18,872 nt of DNA from an uncultured Clostridia bacterium (GTDB taxonomy: Bacteria > Bacillota > Clostridia > Christensenellales > UBA1242): assembly GCA_934754495.1 (NCBI GenBank), contig CAKVHW010000009.1:1-18872 (forward strand). The letters run 5' to 3'. Every line of letters begins with the position of its first letter. Position 1 is the stretch's first letter. Below the pieces are notes generated by a model that was not told the origin of the DNA, made no database searches, and saw nothing but the letters and a program-made list of their open reading frames with translations. The position numbers were made by a program, and so were the translations under genes. Of the stretch, positions 1 to 8,177 are shown piece after piece.

Positions 1-5
1 GGTTT

Positions 6-752
6 ATGATGTGTAATTATGATTTAAATTTTATGTTTTATTCCAACCGAAACTTCGTGTTGGGTTCCCGTCTAAGGACATTTTTTAGGAAACTTGATAT
101 AGAGTTGAGTTATTGTGGCGATGTGGGAGAACTTGTAATAAATTTACAAAATTATCCTAATACCGTACTGTTTTTAAGTAATGAGCAATCTGCTTATGCT
201 AGTTTGTTGTCACGTATTTTAAATTCTGATTTGTATTTAACACGTGATTGTAGATTTGTTTTTATTGACGATGATTTACAACATTACGCACCTTATGTAA
301 ACAACATAAATTTTTTCTGTATTCCAGAAACTAATTTGGAAATTGCACTTTACAACACGATTGCTAAGTGTGAACTTCAAACTCCACCTAAAGACGATTT
401 GGATTTTAATAAAATAAACAAAATGATTAGTAATGCACTTTGTAAATTAGGATTTTCTTACAAACTTGTTGGCTTTAATTATTTAAAACAAAGCATCGAA
501 CAAGTTGTTAAAAATAATTTTGTCATTGGCTCACTTACTAAAGATGTTTATCCATATATTGCTGTAGCAAATGGGACAAGCGAAAGCAATGTAGAACGCT
601 CTATTAGAACTGCAATTGATGCAGCGTATAATAAGTCAAAATTTGATATTGCTGGGTATGAAGCATTAAAAGAACATAAGTGTAGTAATAGATTTTTTAT
701 ATCGTGTCTTGTTGATAAGATTGTAAACGAACTTAAAACAAATGCAAGTTAA
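6..752 (+). CDS. spo0A: Spo0A-family transcription regulator with degenerate receiver domain
   Basis: Spo0A is the master response regulator of endospore formation; phosphorylation of its receiver domain normally drives DNA binding. The C-terminal half (about residues 135-248) matches the Spo0A DNA-binding domain well: a GFxYL segment, a SLTKDVYPYIA segment, then SESNVERSIRTAIDAAY, which corresponds to the recognition helix (TASRVERAIRHAIEVAW in Bacillus). The N-terminal half has receiver-like spacing but lacks the usual residues. Where the acidic pair should be it reads YSN (12-14), and where the phospho-accepting Asp should end strand 3 it reads VLFLS with Ser58. The Lys before the conserved Pro of strand 5 is also missing (FFCIPE, 103-108). 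Length 248 aa against about 260-270 for the family. Only five bases precede the ATG, so the true start could lie further left. The following spoIIM supports orthology with the sporulation regulator, but a paralogue is possible. Confidence 0.82.
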   Translation: MMCNYDLNFMFYSNRNFVLGSRLRTFFRKLDIELSYCGDVGELVINLQNYPNTVLFLSNEQSAYASLLSRILNSDLYLTRDCRFVFIDDDLQHYAPYVNNINFFCIPETNLEIALYNTIAKCELQTPPKDDLDFNKINKMISNALCKLGFSYKLVGFNYLKQSIEQVVKNNFVIGSLTKDVYPYIAVANGTSESNVERSIRTAIDAAYNKSKFDIAGYEALKEHKCSNRFFISCLVDKIVNELKTNAS

Positions 753-782
753 TTTTTTGCATCTAAAATAATATATTATATT

Positions 783-1409
783 ATGGAAGATGCGAATTTT
801 TTTAGAAACAAATATAGAGTAAAAAGCCAACTTAATAGTTTTTGGGGAAAGTATAGAGTGCTTATACTTTTTCTTTTTTTAACTCTTATTGTAGGGCTTG
901 TAACCGGCATTTTTACAGCAACAAAATATGCTGGTGACCTAGAACTTACAAATGTGCCAGACAACAACCTTGTTTCGTTTTTACAAGGAGATAAGGGGAG
1001 TTTTGGTGTATTTTTCTCTTATTTTATAAATACGGCAATTGCTTGTGTACTTATAATTTGTTTAAATATTAACCGTCTTTTTGCTATTGTTAATTTTGTT
1101 TACATATTTATTAGGGGGTACTCATTTGGTTTTACAATATTTGCAATTATAAGTTTATTTTCTTTTGCTGGTGTAATAAATGTGGTTTTAATAATAATTC
1201 CTTTTGATTTGGTTGTAAATTTTTTAATTATTGTGTTAAGTAGCATAGCAATATACAAAAACAACATAATTAAAAAATACGGCAAAGAGTGTTATTGTCG
1301 TCAAAACGGAACAATGCCTATAGTGTGTATTTGTATTCTTATTGTGCTAATATTATTTTTAAAGTGCATGTGTATGCCGCTAATAAGAATAACAATTATA
1401 GTAAATTAA
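783..1409 (+). CDS. spoIIM: Stage II sporulation protein M-like membrane protein
   Basis: SpoIIM is part of the membrane SpoIID-SpoIIM-SpoIIP machine that drives septal peptidoglycan hydrolysis and engulfment during sporulation. The product has 208 aa, close to the family's usual 210-215. It has a short charged N-terminus and about five hydrophobic segments (near residues 28-46, 77-95, 98-113, 117-150 and 180-198). The stretch with FIRGYSFGFTIFAII followed by a Gly/Val/Ile-rich segment and IIPFDLVVNF resembles the conserved SpoIIM core (a Lys/Arg-Gly-Phe-x-x-Gly-Phe segment followed by a Pro near the next helix). It lies 30 bp after the Spo0A-like gene, a pairing seen in Clostridia. No Shine-Dalgarno sequence is visible before the ATG at 783; the spacer is an AT-only palindrome. 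The assignment rests on topology, motif resemblance and position, so it is good but not certain. Confidence 0.65.
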   Translation: MEDANFFRNKYRVKSQLNSFWGKYRVLILFLFLTLIVGLVTGIFTATKYAGDLELTNVPDNNLVSFLQGDKGSFGVFFSYFINTAIACVLIICLNINRLFAIVNFVYIFIRGYSFGFTIFAIISLFSFAGVINVVLIIIPFDLVVNFLIIVLSSIAIYKNNIIKKYGKECYCRQNGTMPIVCICILIVLILFLKCMCMPLIRITIIVN

Positions 1410-1452
1410 TAGATTTATTTTTATGTTTGTGATATATTATTTTTAATAATAC

Positions 1453-1479
1453 TTGTAATAATAAATATATTTATTACAA
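1453..1479. repeat. Inverted repeat upstream of the lipoprotein gene
   Basis: TTGTAATAA (1453-1461) is repeated inverted as TTATTACAA (1471-1479) with a 9-bp AT-rich centre. It lies between spoIIM and the lipoprotein gene. No T-run follows, so it looks more like an operator or mRNA hairpin than a terminator. Given the very AT-rich context, chance is possible. Confidence 0.3.
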
Positions 1480-1503
1480 ATAATATGAAAAAATGGGGAA
1501 CAA

Positions 1504-3609
1504 ATGAAAAATAAATTTTTAAGAATTGGTGCTGTAATTTTAATTTGTTGTAGTTTTTTTCTTGTGGCTTGTGCTTCTACTGGTGACCCTGGCGGAACAG
1601 AAATAGACCCATCAATTACAAATATCACTGAAAATGCTCAAGATATTTACAACACCAAGGACAATGTTACTATTTACAAAGATAAAAATGGCAACAATAA
1701 TAATGGTAAGGGGGCTGATGCTTTTGGTGATGCACTTGTATTTGTTGACCCTGGTAGTAATGCATTGTTTACCGACCACTTTACAAACACCGACAAGCAA
1801 TTTGGGGTGCTTGTAGATAGACAAATAGATTATTTGGCAGAAATTTTATCGCAAACTCTTGGCGATTTTTACATAAAAGACAAAACAACTCCTGGTTTTG
1901 CACATAGTAATAATTACACATTCTTAACAGCACCATCAGTTGAGGGAAATACAAAAATGTACGATTCAACTGCTGTTGTAAATAAAATTGATGTGGCAGA
2001 TTATAATTATCTAACAGCGGTTGCAAAAATAATAAGTGATGCATCGCTTCCAAAAGTTAGTTATAATGACGGAACAAATGACCAAACTGAACAATATTTA
2101 AACTTTACTAAAGCAATTTATGGTGGCTTAAAAAGAGTTCCAGTTAATTCAAATTTGGTGTTTACTGGTGCAACAGATAATGGTGTTCCAACTAGTTATA
2201 ACTACGATAATAGATGGAAATTTATTGATACCTATTCAATTGATATAAGCGGTGCTACAACAACTCCTACTTACTTAATTGAAACCCTTAAAAATGACCT
2301 TAAAATGCAAATAGCAAGTGCATTATCTGGAGTAAAACTTTCAGATGGTTATAATGCTATAACATTAGCGACTGAAACATATAATGAAATGCTTACTCAA
2401 ATTGACCATTTGGGATTTACAGCTACTGACACACAAAATGTTGTTAATACGATTTTGCAAGGTGTAATTGGTAAAACCGCTTTAGATGCTGATGAAAATT
2501 TATATAAACAAATAATAAGTGCTAGTGGTGCTGTAATATCAAGCCCAGATGTTAATGATGCATATCGTGATTATAAGGCATATTCTACAGTTTTAACAAA
2601 TATTGCAAAGAAAGCGGTAGAAACAACTTATTTGGCTGGCAAAACAACAGACGAAGAAAGTGGAACTGAAGTAGATGTTTATGAGAAGATATTTATTGGT
2701 TTCCCAAGAATAAACATATTAAAGGTTGACATTAAATTCTTGCTAGATGCTGAAGACACAACAACAGACAAGGGTGAAGATGGTGGAACTCAAATGGGAG
2801 ATGCTGACTATACTATTCCAAATGTTGACCCAAGCGAATTTGAAAACCAAAAAACGACATTGGACGAAAAGTTTGATAAAAACATGAAAATCGTTGGCGC
2901 ATTACTTATGCCAAACGAAGTTACTGGTGACCGCACCATGGCAAGAAAAGAAAACGGTGAATGGGTTTATGAATCTGATGGTACAACAGTGGCTAAAAAA
3001 GAATTTGAAGTAAATGGATTTTTAATGACTTCAATGGAAGTATCTCTTCTTTGTGAAACAGGAAGTTATGCTTCAATTCAGGCTAATTTCTTAGTTCATA
3101 CCCCAACACACACAATGACAGCATCTACCGATGTTATGGAAGTTGGCAGTGTAAAACCACAGGTAGACGAAAATAATTTTTCATATTCAACTAATTTTAT
3201 GGATGCGCAAACACTTGTCATGAGCGAAGAAGACGTTGTTGTGACATCTACATCGGGCGAAGAAGGGACAGTGGAATCATTTAGAATAGGTGGTTATAAT
3301 GGTGTTTCGCTTGACAAAACTGGTGCTTTTAAACTTGGAGAACAAGTTGTTTCAAATGGTAAGGGCGAGGTATCGGCTAACGGCAAATACATTACGTATC
3401 AACTTAACACAAATCTTTACAAATACATAGGTGTTAGCGATATTAATGGTAGTGAGGGTACAACATTACCGGGCTACTTGTTAGACCTTGCAAACTATGC
3501 TGGTGATAACTATGTTCAAGCGGATTTTTCTGTGTTATCTGTAAACGATGATGATTTTAATAGAAATGTTAATTTCAACTTATTATATTTAATGGCTTAT
3601 ACTTACTAA
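1504..3609 (+). CDS. Large predicted lipoprotein of unknown function
   Basis: The 701-aa product starts with a lipoprotein signal peptide: a basic N-terminus (MKNKFLR), a hydrophobic core and a lipobox LVAC, which would make Cys23 the lipidated residue after signal peptidase II cleavage. The mature protein is acidic and rich in Thr, Asp, Asn and Ser, with no further obvious membrane segment, so it should sit on the outer face of the cell membrane. I recognise no enzyme motif or repeat. The start is supported by a GGGGA ribosome site seven bases upstream. It lies between sporulation/cell-wall genes and ends in its own terminator, so it is probably its own transcription unit or the end of the spo0A-spoIIM unit. 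It may be a lineage-specific envelope protein; function unknown. Confidence 0.85.
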   Translation: MKNKFLRIGAVILICCSFFLVACASTGDPGGTEIDPSITNITENAQDIYNTKDNVTIYKDKNGNNNNGKGADAFGDALVFVDPGSNALFTDHFTNTDKQFGVLVDRQIDYLAEILSQTLGDFYIKDKTTPGFAHSNNYTFLTAPSVEGNTKMYDSTAVVNKIDVADYNYLTAVAKIISDASLPKVSYNDGTNDQTEQYLNFTKAIYGGLKRVPVNSNLVFTGATDNGVPTSYNYDNRWKFIDTYSIDISGATTTPTYLIETLKNDLKMQIASALSGVKLSDGYNAITLATETYNEMLTQIDHLGFTATDTQNVVNTILQGVIGKTALDADENLYKQIISASGAVISSPDVNDAYRDYKAYSTVLTNIAKKAVETTYLAGKTTDEESGTEVDVYEKIFIGFPRINILKVDIKFLLDAEDTTTDKGEDGGTQMGDADYTIPNVDPSEFENQKTTLDEKFDKNMKIVGALLMPNEVTGDRTMARKENGEWVYESDGTTVAKKEFEVNGFLMTSMEVSLLCETGSYASIQANFLVHTPTHTMTASTDVMEVGSVKPQVDENNFSYSTNFMDAQTLVMSEEDVVVTSTSGEEGTVESFRIGGYNGVSLDKTGAFKLGEQVVSNGKGEVSANGKYITYQLNTNLYKYIGVSDINGSEGTTLPGYLLDLANYAGDNYVQADFSVLSVNDDDFNRNVNFNLLYLMAYTY

Positions 3610-3629
3610 AAGTATAAGCTATTTTTTTT
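3595..3629 (+). terminator. Intrinsic terminator after the lipoprotein gene
   Basis: GCTTATACTT pairs with AAGTATAAGC (10 bp, 5-nt loop) followed by TATTTTTTTT. The stop codon lies in the loop, so termination is built into the last codons of the gene. Confidence 0.85.
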
Positions 3630-3677
3630 GCATAATATCTTGTTTTTTCCAAAAGATAAATAAAAAAGGAAGATGTT

Positions 3678-4850
3678 ATGAAAAAATTTAGTTTTAAAAT
3701 TTTGGCATTGGTTCTACTTATTGCAAATCTTTTGCTTATACCTAAATTTAAAGTTGAGGCACTTAGTGCTGACGACTTATTTTCGTCGTTTTCAAGCGAT
3801 AGTTATATCCTTATGGACTGTGATAGTAATACAGTTTTGTATGGCAAAAATGCCGAACAAAAAATGCCTGTTGCGAGCATCTGTAAATTAATGACTTCGC
3901 TTATAACACTTGAAAGATTAGAAAGTGGAGCAATATCTTTAGATGATAAGTTTGTTGCAAGTGATTATGCATGTGATGCAGAAGGGAGTCAAGCATTTCT
4001 TGATGCGGGAAGTGAGTACACTGTTAGGGATTTGTTAAAGAGTGTTATTGTGGCTTCTGCCAACGATAGTGCAATTGTTTTAGCTGAAAATATTGCAGGT
4101 TCTGAAGATAATTTTGTTAAGTTGATGAACAAACACGCAAAACAACTTGGCATGAAAAATACACTATATAGCAACTCTACAGGTTTGCCTAAAGCAAATC
4201 AATATAGTACCGCACTTGATACGGCAATACTTTTAAAACATGTTAGTAAGTATGATACCTACAAGAAAGATTGTTCTATTTGGATGGACAAACTTGTTCA
4301 CCCAAGTGGGAGAGAAACCGAACTTGTAAATACTAATAGATTAATAAAGTATTATAGCCCTTGTGTGTGTGGCAAAACTGGGTTTACCGATGAAGCAGGT
4401 TATTGCCTAAGTGCCGTGGCAAATAAAAACAATTTAAACCTTGTTGCAGTTGCATTAAAGTGTGATAGCAGTCCAAAAAGATTTAAAGAATGTATGGAAT
4501 TATTTAATTATGGATTCTCCAATTTTGAAAACAAAAAACTATATACTGCTGGTCAACAACTTGACACCAGTGTTTCGGTTAAAGGCGGAAATAAATCAAC
4601 TTCCAATGTGATTGTTTTAAAAGATTTTAATGTTGTAAACAAAATAGGCGAAGGAAAAGACCTTGAAATTAAGGTTGAAATTCCAGACGAGGTTAAAGCA
4701 CCTATTAAAGCAAATGAAACAATTGGCAAAATTGTAGTGCTTAAAAAAGGTGTTGTTGTAGGTGAAGTCCCAGTAGGTTTAGCTGAAGATGTTTCGAAAC
4801 AATCTTATGGCGATGCAATAAGAAAAATCTTTGACAATTGGGAAGTGTAG
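3678..4850 (+). CDS. dacF: D-alanyl-D-alanine carboxypeptidase (DacF-type, S11 family)
   Basis: Low-molecular-weight penicillin-binding protein that trims the terminal D-Ala from peptidoglycan stem peptides outside the membrane. All three active-site motifs are present: SxxK as S67-I-C-K70, SxN as S127-A-N129 and KTG as K233-T-G235. The protein starts with a signal peptide (basic start, hydrophobic stretch to about residue 22) and has the C-terminal beta-rich extension (about 290-375) usual in this family. Length 390 aa is normal. Ribosome site AAGGAAG lies just before the ATG. In Bacillus and many Clostridia a dacF gene lies in sporulation loci, and here it sits between the Spo0A/SpoIIM region and scpAB, so a role in forespore or cortex peptidoglycan is likely but inferred. 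The second such enzyme at 8161 has a more standard SGN motif; here it is SAN. Confidence 0.93.
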   Translation: MKKFSFKILALVLLIANLLLIPKFKVEALSADDLFSSFSSDSYILMDCDSNTVLYGKNAEQKMPVASICKLMTSLITLERLESGAISLDDKFVASDYACDAEGSQAFLDAGSEYTVRDLLKSVIVASANDSAIVLAENIAGSEDNFVKLMNKHAKQLGMKNTLYSNSTGLPKANQYSTALDTAILLKHVSKYDTYKKDCSIWMDKLVHPSGRETELVNTNRLIKYYSPCVCGKTGFTDEAGYCLSAVANKNNLNLVAVALKCDSSPKRFKECMELFNYGFSNFENKKLYTAGQQLDTSVSVKGGNKSTSNVIVLKDFNVVNKIGEGKDLEIKVEIPDEVKAPIKANETIGKIVVLKKGVVVGEVPVGLAEDVSKQSYGDAIRKIFDNWEV

Positions 4851-4900
4851 TATGCTGTTTTTGTTGTTAGAGCTTTTAATGAAAATTTTTAAATAAAAAA

Positions 4901-4929
4901 ATGCTGTCATTTTTGACAGTGTTTTTTTA
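4901..4929 (+). terminator. Intrinsic terminator after dacF
   Basis: CTGTCA pairs with TGACAG across a four-T loop, followed by seven or more Ts. It lies about 50 bp after the dacF stop codon. Confidence 0.85.
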
Positions 4930-4980
4930 TTTTGTTACAAAATTTGCCATTAGTAAAATGTGTAAATGTGCCTAAATTGA

Positions 4981-5009
4981 TTGAGATTTTTATATATTTA
5001 ATATATAAT
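4981..5009 (+). promoter_or_regulatory. Sigma-A-type promoter for the M50 peptidase-scpA-scpB unit
   Basis: TTGAGA at 4981-4986 and TATAAT at 5004-5009 are separated by 17 bp. They lie between the dacF terminator and the next gene, with an AAGG ribosome site at 5027-5030. Confidence 0.65.
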
Positions 5010-5040
5010 ATATTATTAATTTATTTAAGGTAAAAAGTTA

Positions 5041-5694
5041 ATGCTATTTGTTTTAAGAGAATACTATCAAGGAAAGGACTATATTGTTGCTTGTGTAATA
5101 TACATGTTGGCACTTATTTTATCGTTGTCGATGCATGAATTTGCCCATGCTTTTACGGCTTACAAATGTGGTGACGAAACACCTAAAATGATGGGGCGAG
5201 TTACACTTAATCCGCTTGCGCACTTAGACCCACTTGGTATAATCTGTGCGGCATTGTTTTATGTCGGTTGGGCAAAACCTGTTCAAGTAAATCCACTTAA
5301 CTTTAAAAAATATAGAAAAGGTATGGCACTTGTATCAAGTGCTGGTGTTATTACCAACTTTATCTTGGCGTTTTTAAGTTGTGGCATATTTTCTTGTATT
5401 TTACATTTCGCAAATAGTTTAAGCACATTTGGTTTTTATTGTGTAATGTTTTTCTTAGTTATGTATTCTTTAAATATCACTTTGTGTGTCTTTAACTTTT
5501 TGCCTTTTTATCCACTAGATGGTTTTAATCTATTAGATGCACTAACTAAGGCTGACAACAAGCTTGTTGAGTTTTTGCGTAAATACGGTCAGTGGATTTT
5601 AATTATTTTGCTTATATTTTTTGATAGATTTTTACCAGCATTAATTGGTATAGTTGGTTATCCTATTACAGCATTTTGGGGGTTGATATTCTAA
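5041..5694 (+). CDS. Site-2 protease family (M50B) membrane metallopeptidase
   Basis: Zinc-dependent intramembrane peptidase family related to SpoIVFB and Bacillus YwhC. The zinc-binding HExxH is present as H32-E-F-A-H36 inside the first hydrophobic region. The second metal-binding motif appears as N152-FLPFYPLD160-G161, where Asp160 is the expected third ligand. The segment between has the usual NPLAHLDPLG and GWAKPV motifs, and about five to six membrane helices are predicted. Length 217 aa is normal for the compact subgroup. The stop codon overlaps the ATG of scpA by one base (TAATG), indicating one operon with translational coupling. Placement directly before scpA is common in Clostridia. 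The substrate is unknown; a sporulation sigma-processing role would be a guess. Confidence 0.9.
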   Translation: MLFVLREYYQGKDYIVACVIYMLALILSLSMHEFAHAFTAYKCGDETPKMMGRVTLNPLAHLDPLGIICAALFYVGWAKPVQVNPLNFKKYRKGMALVSSAGVITNFILAFLSCGIFSCILHFANSLSTFGFYCVMFFLVMYSLNITLCVFNFLPFYPLDGFNLLDALTKADNKLVEFLRKYGQWILIILLIFFDRFLPALIGIVGYPITAFWGLIF

Positions 5695-6425
5695 TGGAAT
5701 TTAGTCAAAATGAAGAACAGTTGACTTTTAAAATAGAAAATTTTGAAGGTCCGTTAGATTTGCTTTTGCAGTTTGTAAAACAAAGCAAACTTAGTATAGA
5801 TGAAATTAAACTTTCTGAAATTACCGAACAGTATTTGACTGTTATTAATCAAATATCAACTATCGATATGGAGGCTGCAAGCGAATTTATTGAAATTGCA
5901 GCAACCCTTGTAGAAATTAAAAGTAAAAGCCTTCTTCCAAAACTAGAAGAAGAACCAGAGGAAGAAGACCCAGAATATTTACTAAAAATGCGTTTGAAAG
6001 AATATCAAATGCTTAAAGAAACAACCGAAAAACTTAAGGTCTTGGAAAACACTGATAGATTTTATAAAAAACCAGAACCTGATGCAAACAAGTTTAGATA
6101 TGTGTTAAAAGATATGCAACTTGATATGCTTCTTGATGCATTTTCTAAGTTGATGGTTAGGTTGCATGAAAGCGAGAAAAAAGACGAAGTAAAAGAAATT
6201 CAAAAAGAAAAATTTACTGTTTCGCAAAAAATATCTACTATTAAAGATAGCCTTATGGTAAGAAAGAAAGTGTATTTTAGTGAGTTGTTTAGTAATAGCA
6301 TTTCTAGGGAAGAAGTTGTTACAACATTTATGGCACTGCTAGAACTACTAAAATTACAAGAAATTTCTGTAAAACAACAAGAAAATTTTGCCGATATTGA
6401 AATCTGCAAACAGGAAAGGGAATAG
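5694..6425 (+). CDS. scpA: Segregation and condensation protein A (kleisin)
   Basis: ScpA is the kleisin that bridges the SMC dimer and, together with ScpB, forms the bacterial condensin that compacts and separates chromosomes at the origin region. The N-terminal signature FEGPLDLLL (17-25) is followed by helical residues and the EFIEIAATLVEIKSKSLLP segment typical of the family. The acidic central linker and C-terminal winged-helix region are present. I chose the ATG at 5694, which overlaps the preceding stop codon and has a GGGGG-rich site upstream. A TTG 18 bases earlier is in frame but lacks support. Length 243 aa is usual. It is followed one base later by scpB. Confidence 0.96.
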   Translation: MEFSQNEEQLTFKIENFEGPLDLLLQFVKQSKLSIDEIKLSEITEQYLTVINQISTIDMEAASEFIEIAATLVEIKSKSLLPKLEEEPEEEDPEYLLKMRLKEYQMLKETTEKLKVLENTDRFYKKPEPDANKFRYVLKDMQLDMLLDAFSKLMVRLHESEKKDEVKEIQKEKFTVSQKISTIKDSLMVRKKVYFSELFSNSISREEVVTTFMALLELLKLQEISVKQQENFADIEICKQERE

Positions 6426-6426
6426 T

Positions 6427-7164
6427 ATGGAAAATTTAAAAAGTGTAATTGAAAGCATTTTGTTTGTTGCTGGTGACTCAGTGGCTTTTACAGATATGGC
6501 TGAAAAATTAGAAGTTGATGTAAAAGAAATTGAAACCGCAATTAAAGAAATGAAGCAAGAAAGAGAAGAAAGTGGCTCTGGTGTTCAGGTTATGATTTTT
6601 AATGGTAAGGCACAACTTTGCAGTAACCCACAAAATGCCGAACAAGTGGCAGTTGTGCTTAATCCTATTAAAGAAAAAGCACTTACTAAAGCGGTTTTGG
6701 AAGTGTGTGCCATTATTGCATACAAACAACCTATTACAAGGCTTGAAATTGAGAATGTTAGAGGTGTAAATTCAGATTATGCCATTAACACTCTTGTTGA
6801 AAACAACATCATTGAAATAGTTGGTAGAAAAGATGCTGTTGGTAAGCCCCTTTTATTTGGAACAACAGATAACTTCCTTAAAAAATTCAACCTAAATAGC
6901 CTTGAAGATTTACCTGATTATAACGAACTATTGGAACGCATTGAAGTATTACATAACCCTGAAAACGATAATAGTTTGTTTAACTTTAGAGACACTGAAG
7001 ATGAAATAACATTGGACGAAAAGAAGAAACAACAATTACTTGAATCGCAAGCAGATGTTGATATTGAAAGCCTTAAAAATGAAATTTTAAATGATAAAGC
7101 TGATGTAGATAATTTGCTTGATGAGTCTGTTGAATCGGATTATGTTAAGTACATGGATGAATAA
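6427..7164 (+). CDS. scpB: Segregation and condensation protein B
   Basis: ScpB is the winged-helix partner that binds the ScpA centre in the SMC-ScpAB condensin complex. The conserved core is clear: AIIAYKQPITRLEIENVRGV, then INTLVENNIIEIVGRKDAVGKP and LLFGTTDNFLKKFNLNSLEDLP. The start at 6427 is chosen because an AGGAAAGGG ribosome site lies in the end of scpA. The predicted 245-aa protein has an acidic Asp/Glu-rich tail (about the last 55 residues) longer than the common 190-200 aa forms; such tails vary among Firmicutes. It is followed by a strong terminator. Confidence 0.97.
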   Translation: MENLKSVIESILFVAGDSVAFTDMAEKLEVDVKEIETAIKEMKQEREESGSGVQVMIFNGKAQLCSNPQNAEQVAVVLNPIKEKALTKAVLEVCAIIAYKQPITRLEIENVRGVNSDYAINTLVENNIIEIVGRKDAVGKPLLFGTTDNFLKKFNLNSLEDLPDYNELLERIEVLHNPENDNSLFNFRDTEDEITLDEKKKQQLLESQADVDIESLKNEILNDKADVDNLLDESVESDYVKYMDE

Positions 7165-7187
7165 GAATGAACAATCTTAATATTACT

Positions 7188-7217
7188 AAAAATGCTTGAT
7201 TTTCAAGCATTTTTTTT
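7188..7217 (+). terminator. Intrinsic terminator after scpB
   Basis: AATGCTTGA pairs perfectly with TCAAGCATT across a three-T loop, followed by a run of Ts. Genes resume only 24 bp later without a clear promoter, so read-through may feed the next operon. Confidence 0.88.
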
Positions 7218-7240
7218 GTTTTTTAACAAATAATAAGAAT

Positions 7241-7813
7241 ATGAGCACACTATTAATAATTGTTGCGGTTGTAATTGTGATAATTACAGTTACTCTAAAC
7301 ATTGGACTAAATGTTAAATATGATCTGCTTAAAAACATTGGCAATATAAAAATTAGTGTGTTTAGAATCACTGTTTTTAAGGTTGATGTTAGCCTTATTG
7401 CAGGGTATTTTAATTTGATTAGGAAAAATAAAAAAATAATCCAAATTAAGATTAATATTGATGAAGATAGTTTTAAATTTGTAAACGATATTTCCAACAA
7501 TTTTAAGCAAAAAATATATCTTAGTAAAATTGAATTTAAAGCATTGGTTTGCTCTAAATCGGCTAAAAACATAAGTGAATTAGCAGGTTTGTTGTATGTA
7601 ATTACTGGAGTTGTTGGAAGTAAGATTAAGGCTAACAACAGTGAAACAATGATAGAAAATAAAATTAATATTGGGTATCTAAACGAACAGTTAAAAATTG
7701 GAATTAAAGCAAATGTTTTAATATGTTTGTTTGACATCATTTGGGCAATATCAAAAGCAATAACACAAAGGAGAGTTTATGAAAAAGCAAGAAAATTTGG
7801 AAGAAAATGTTAA
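7241..7813 (+). CDS. DUF2953-like membrane-anchored protein (YtfI-like)
   Basis: Predicted 190-aa protein with one N-terminal membrane helix (about residues 3-22) and a following Lys/Ile-rich soluble part with a beta-like pattern (ISVFRITVFKVDVS; IKINIDEDSFKF), and a second weak hydrophobic segment near the C-terminus. Length, topology and position immediately before a gerW/ytfJ gene match the DUF2953 family, which accompanies ytfJ in spore formers; the function is not established. I took the ATG at 7241: a longer reading frame starts at 7196 but lies inside the scpB terminator. The ribosome site (AATAAGAAT) is weak. The 3' end overlaps gerW by 35 bp, so the two are probably co-transcribed. 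Confidence 0.65.
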   Translation: MSTLLIIVAVVIVIITVTLNIGLNVKYDLLKNIGNIKISVFRITVFKVDVSLIAGYFNLIRKNKKIIQIKINIDEDSFKFVNDISNNFKQKIYLSKIEFKALVCSKSAKNISELAGLLYVITGVVGSKIKANNSETMIENKINIGYLNEQLKIGIKANVLICLFDIIWAISKAITQRRVYEKARKFGRKC

Positions 7814-8177
7814 TTCAATTATTACAAGTGCAATGGAGAGACTTAAAAATATTATTGAAGTAAACACTGTGGTTGGAAGTCCAATTGTGATAAATGAAAC
7901 AACAACAATTTTGCCAGTAAGTAGGGTGAGTGTTGGTTTTGTTGCTGGCGGTGGAGAACTTAATACCAAAACAAAAAAGCAGGAGTATCCTTTTGCTGGT
8001 GGAAGCGGAAGTGGCTTTACAATAGAGCCAATAGGCTTTTTAGTTATGGGCGAAGAAATAAAGTATGTTACGACCCTAAATGATTCACCATTAAACGAAA
8101 TTGCAAAATTTTCTAACAAGATAATTAGTAAAGTTTTACACGATAAAAAGGAAATGTTGGATGAAAAAAATAATTAG
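7779..8177 (+). CDS. ytfJ: GerW/YtfJ family spore protein
   Basis: GerW (YtfJ) is a spore protein required for normal germination in Bacillus. The family's glycine-rich signature is present: SVGFVAGGGE (51-60) and PFAGGSGSGFTIEPIGFLV (71-89), along with the N-terminal segment with TVVGSPIVI. The protein has 132 aa, as usual for the family, and no membrane segment. A strong AAAGGAGA ribosome site precedes the ATG. The gene overlaps the upstream DUF2953 gene by 35 bp and the downstream carboxypeptidase by 17 bp, so all three form one translationally linked operon. Its presence suggests the organism carries spore-formation genes, though the family also occurs in non-sporulating relatives. Confidence 0.93.
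   Translation: MKKQENLEENVNSIITSAMERLKNIIEVNTVVGSPIVINETTTILPVSRVSVGFVAGGGELNTKTKKQEYPFAGGSGSGFTIEPIGFLVMGEEIKYVTTLNDSPLNEIAKFSNKIISKVLHDKKEMLDEKNN

Noticed and set aside
7196..7240. An N-terminal extension of the DUF2953 gene starting at 7196
   Set aside because: It would translate through the scpB terminator; the ATG at 7241 gives a normal membrane-anchor start.
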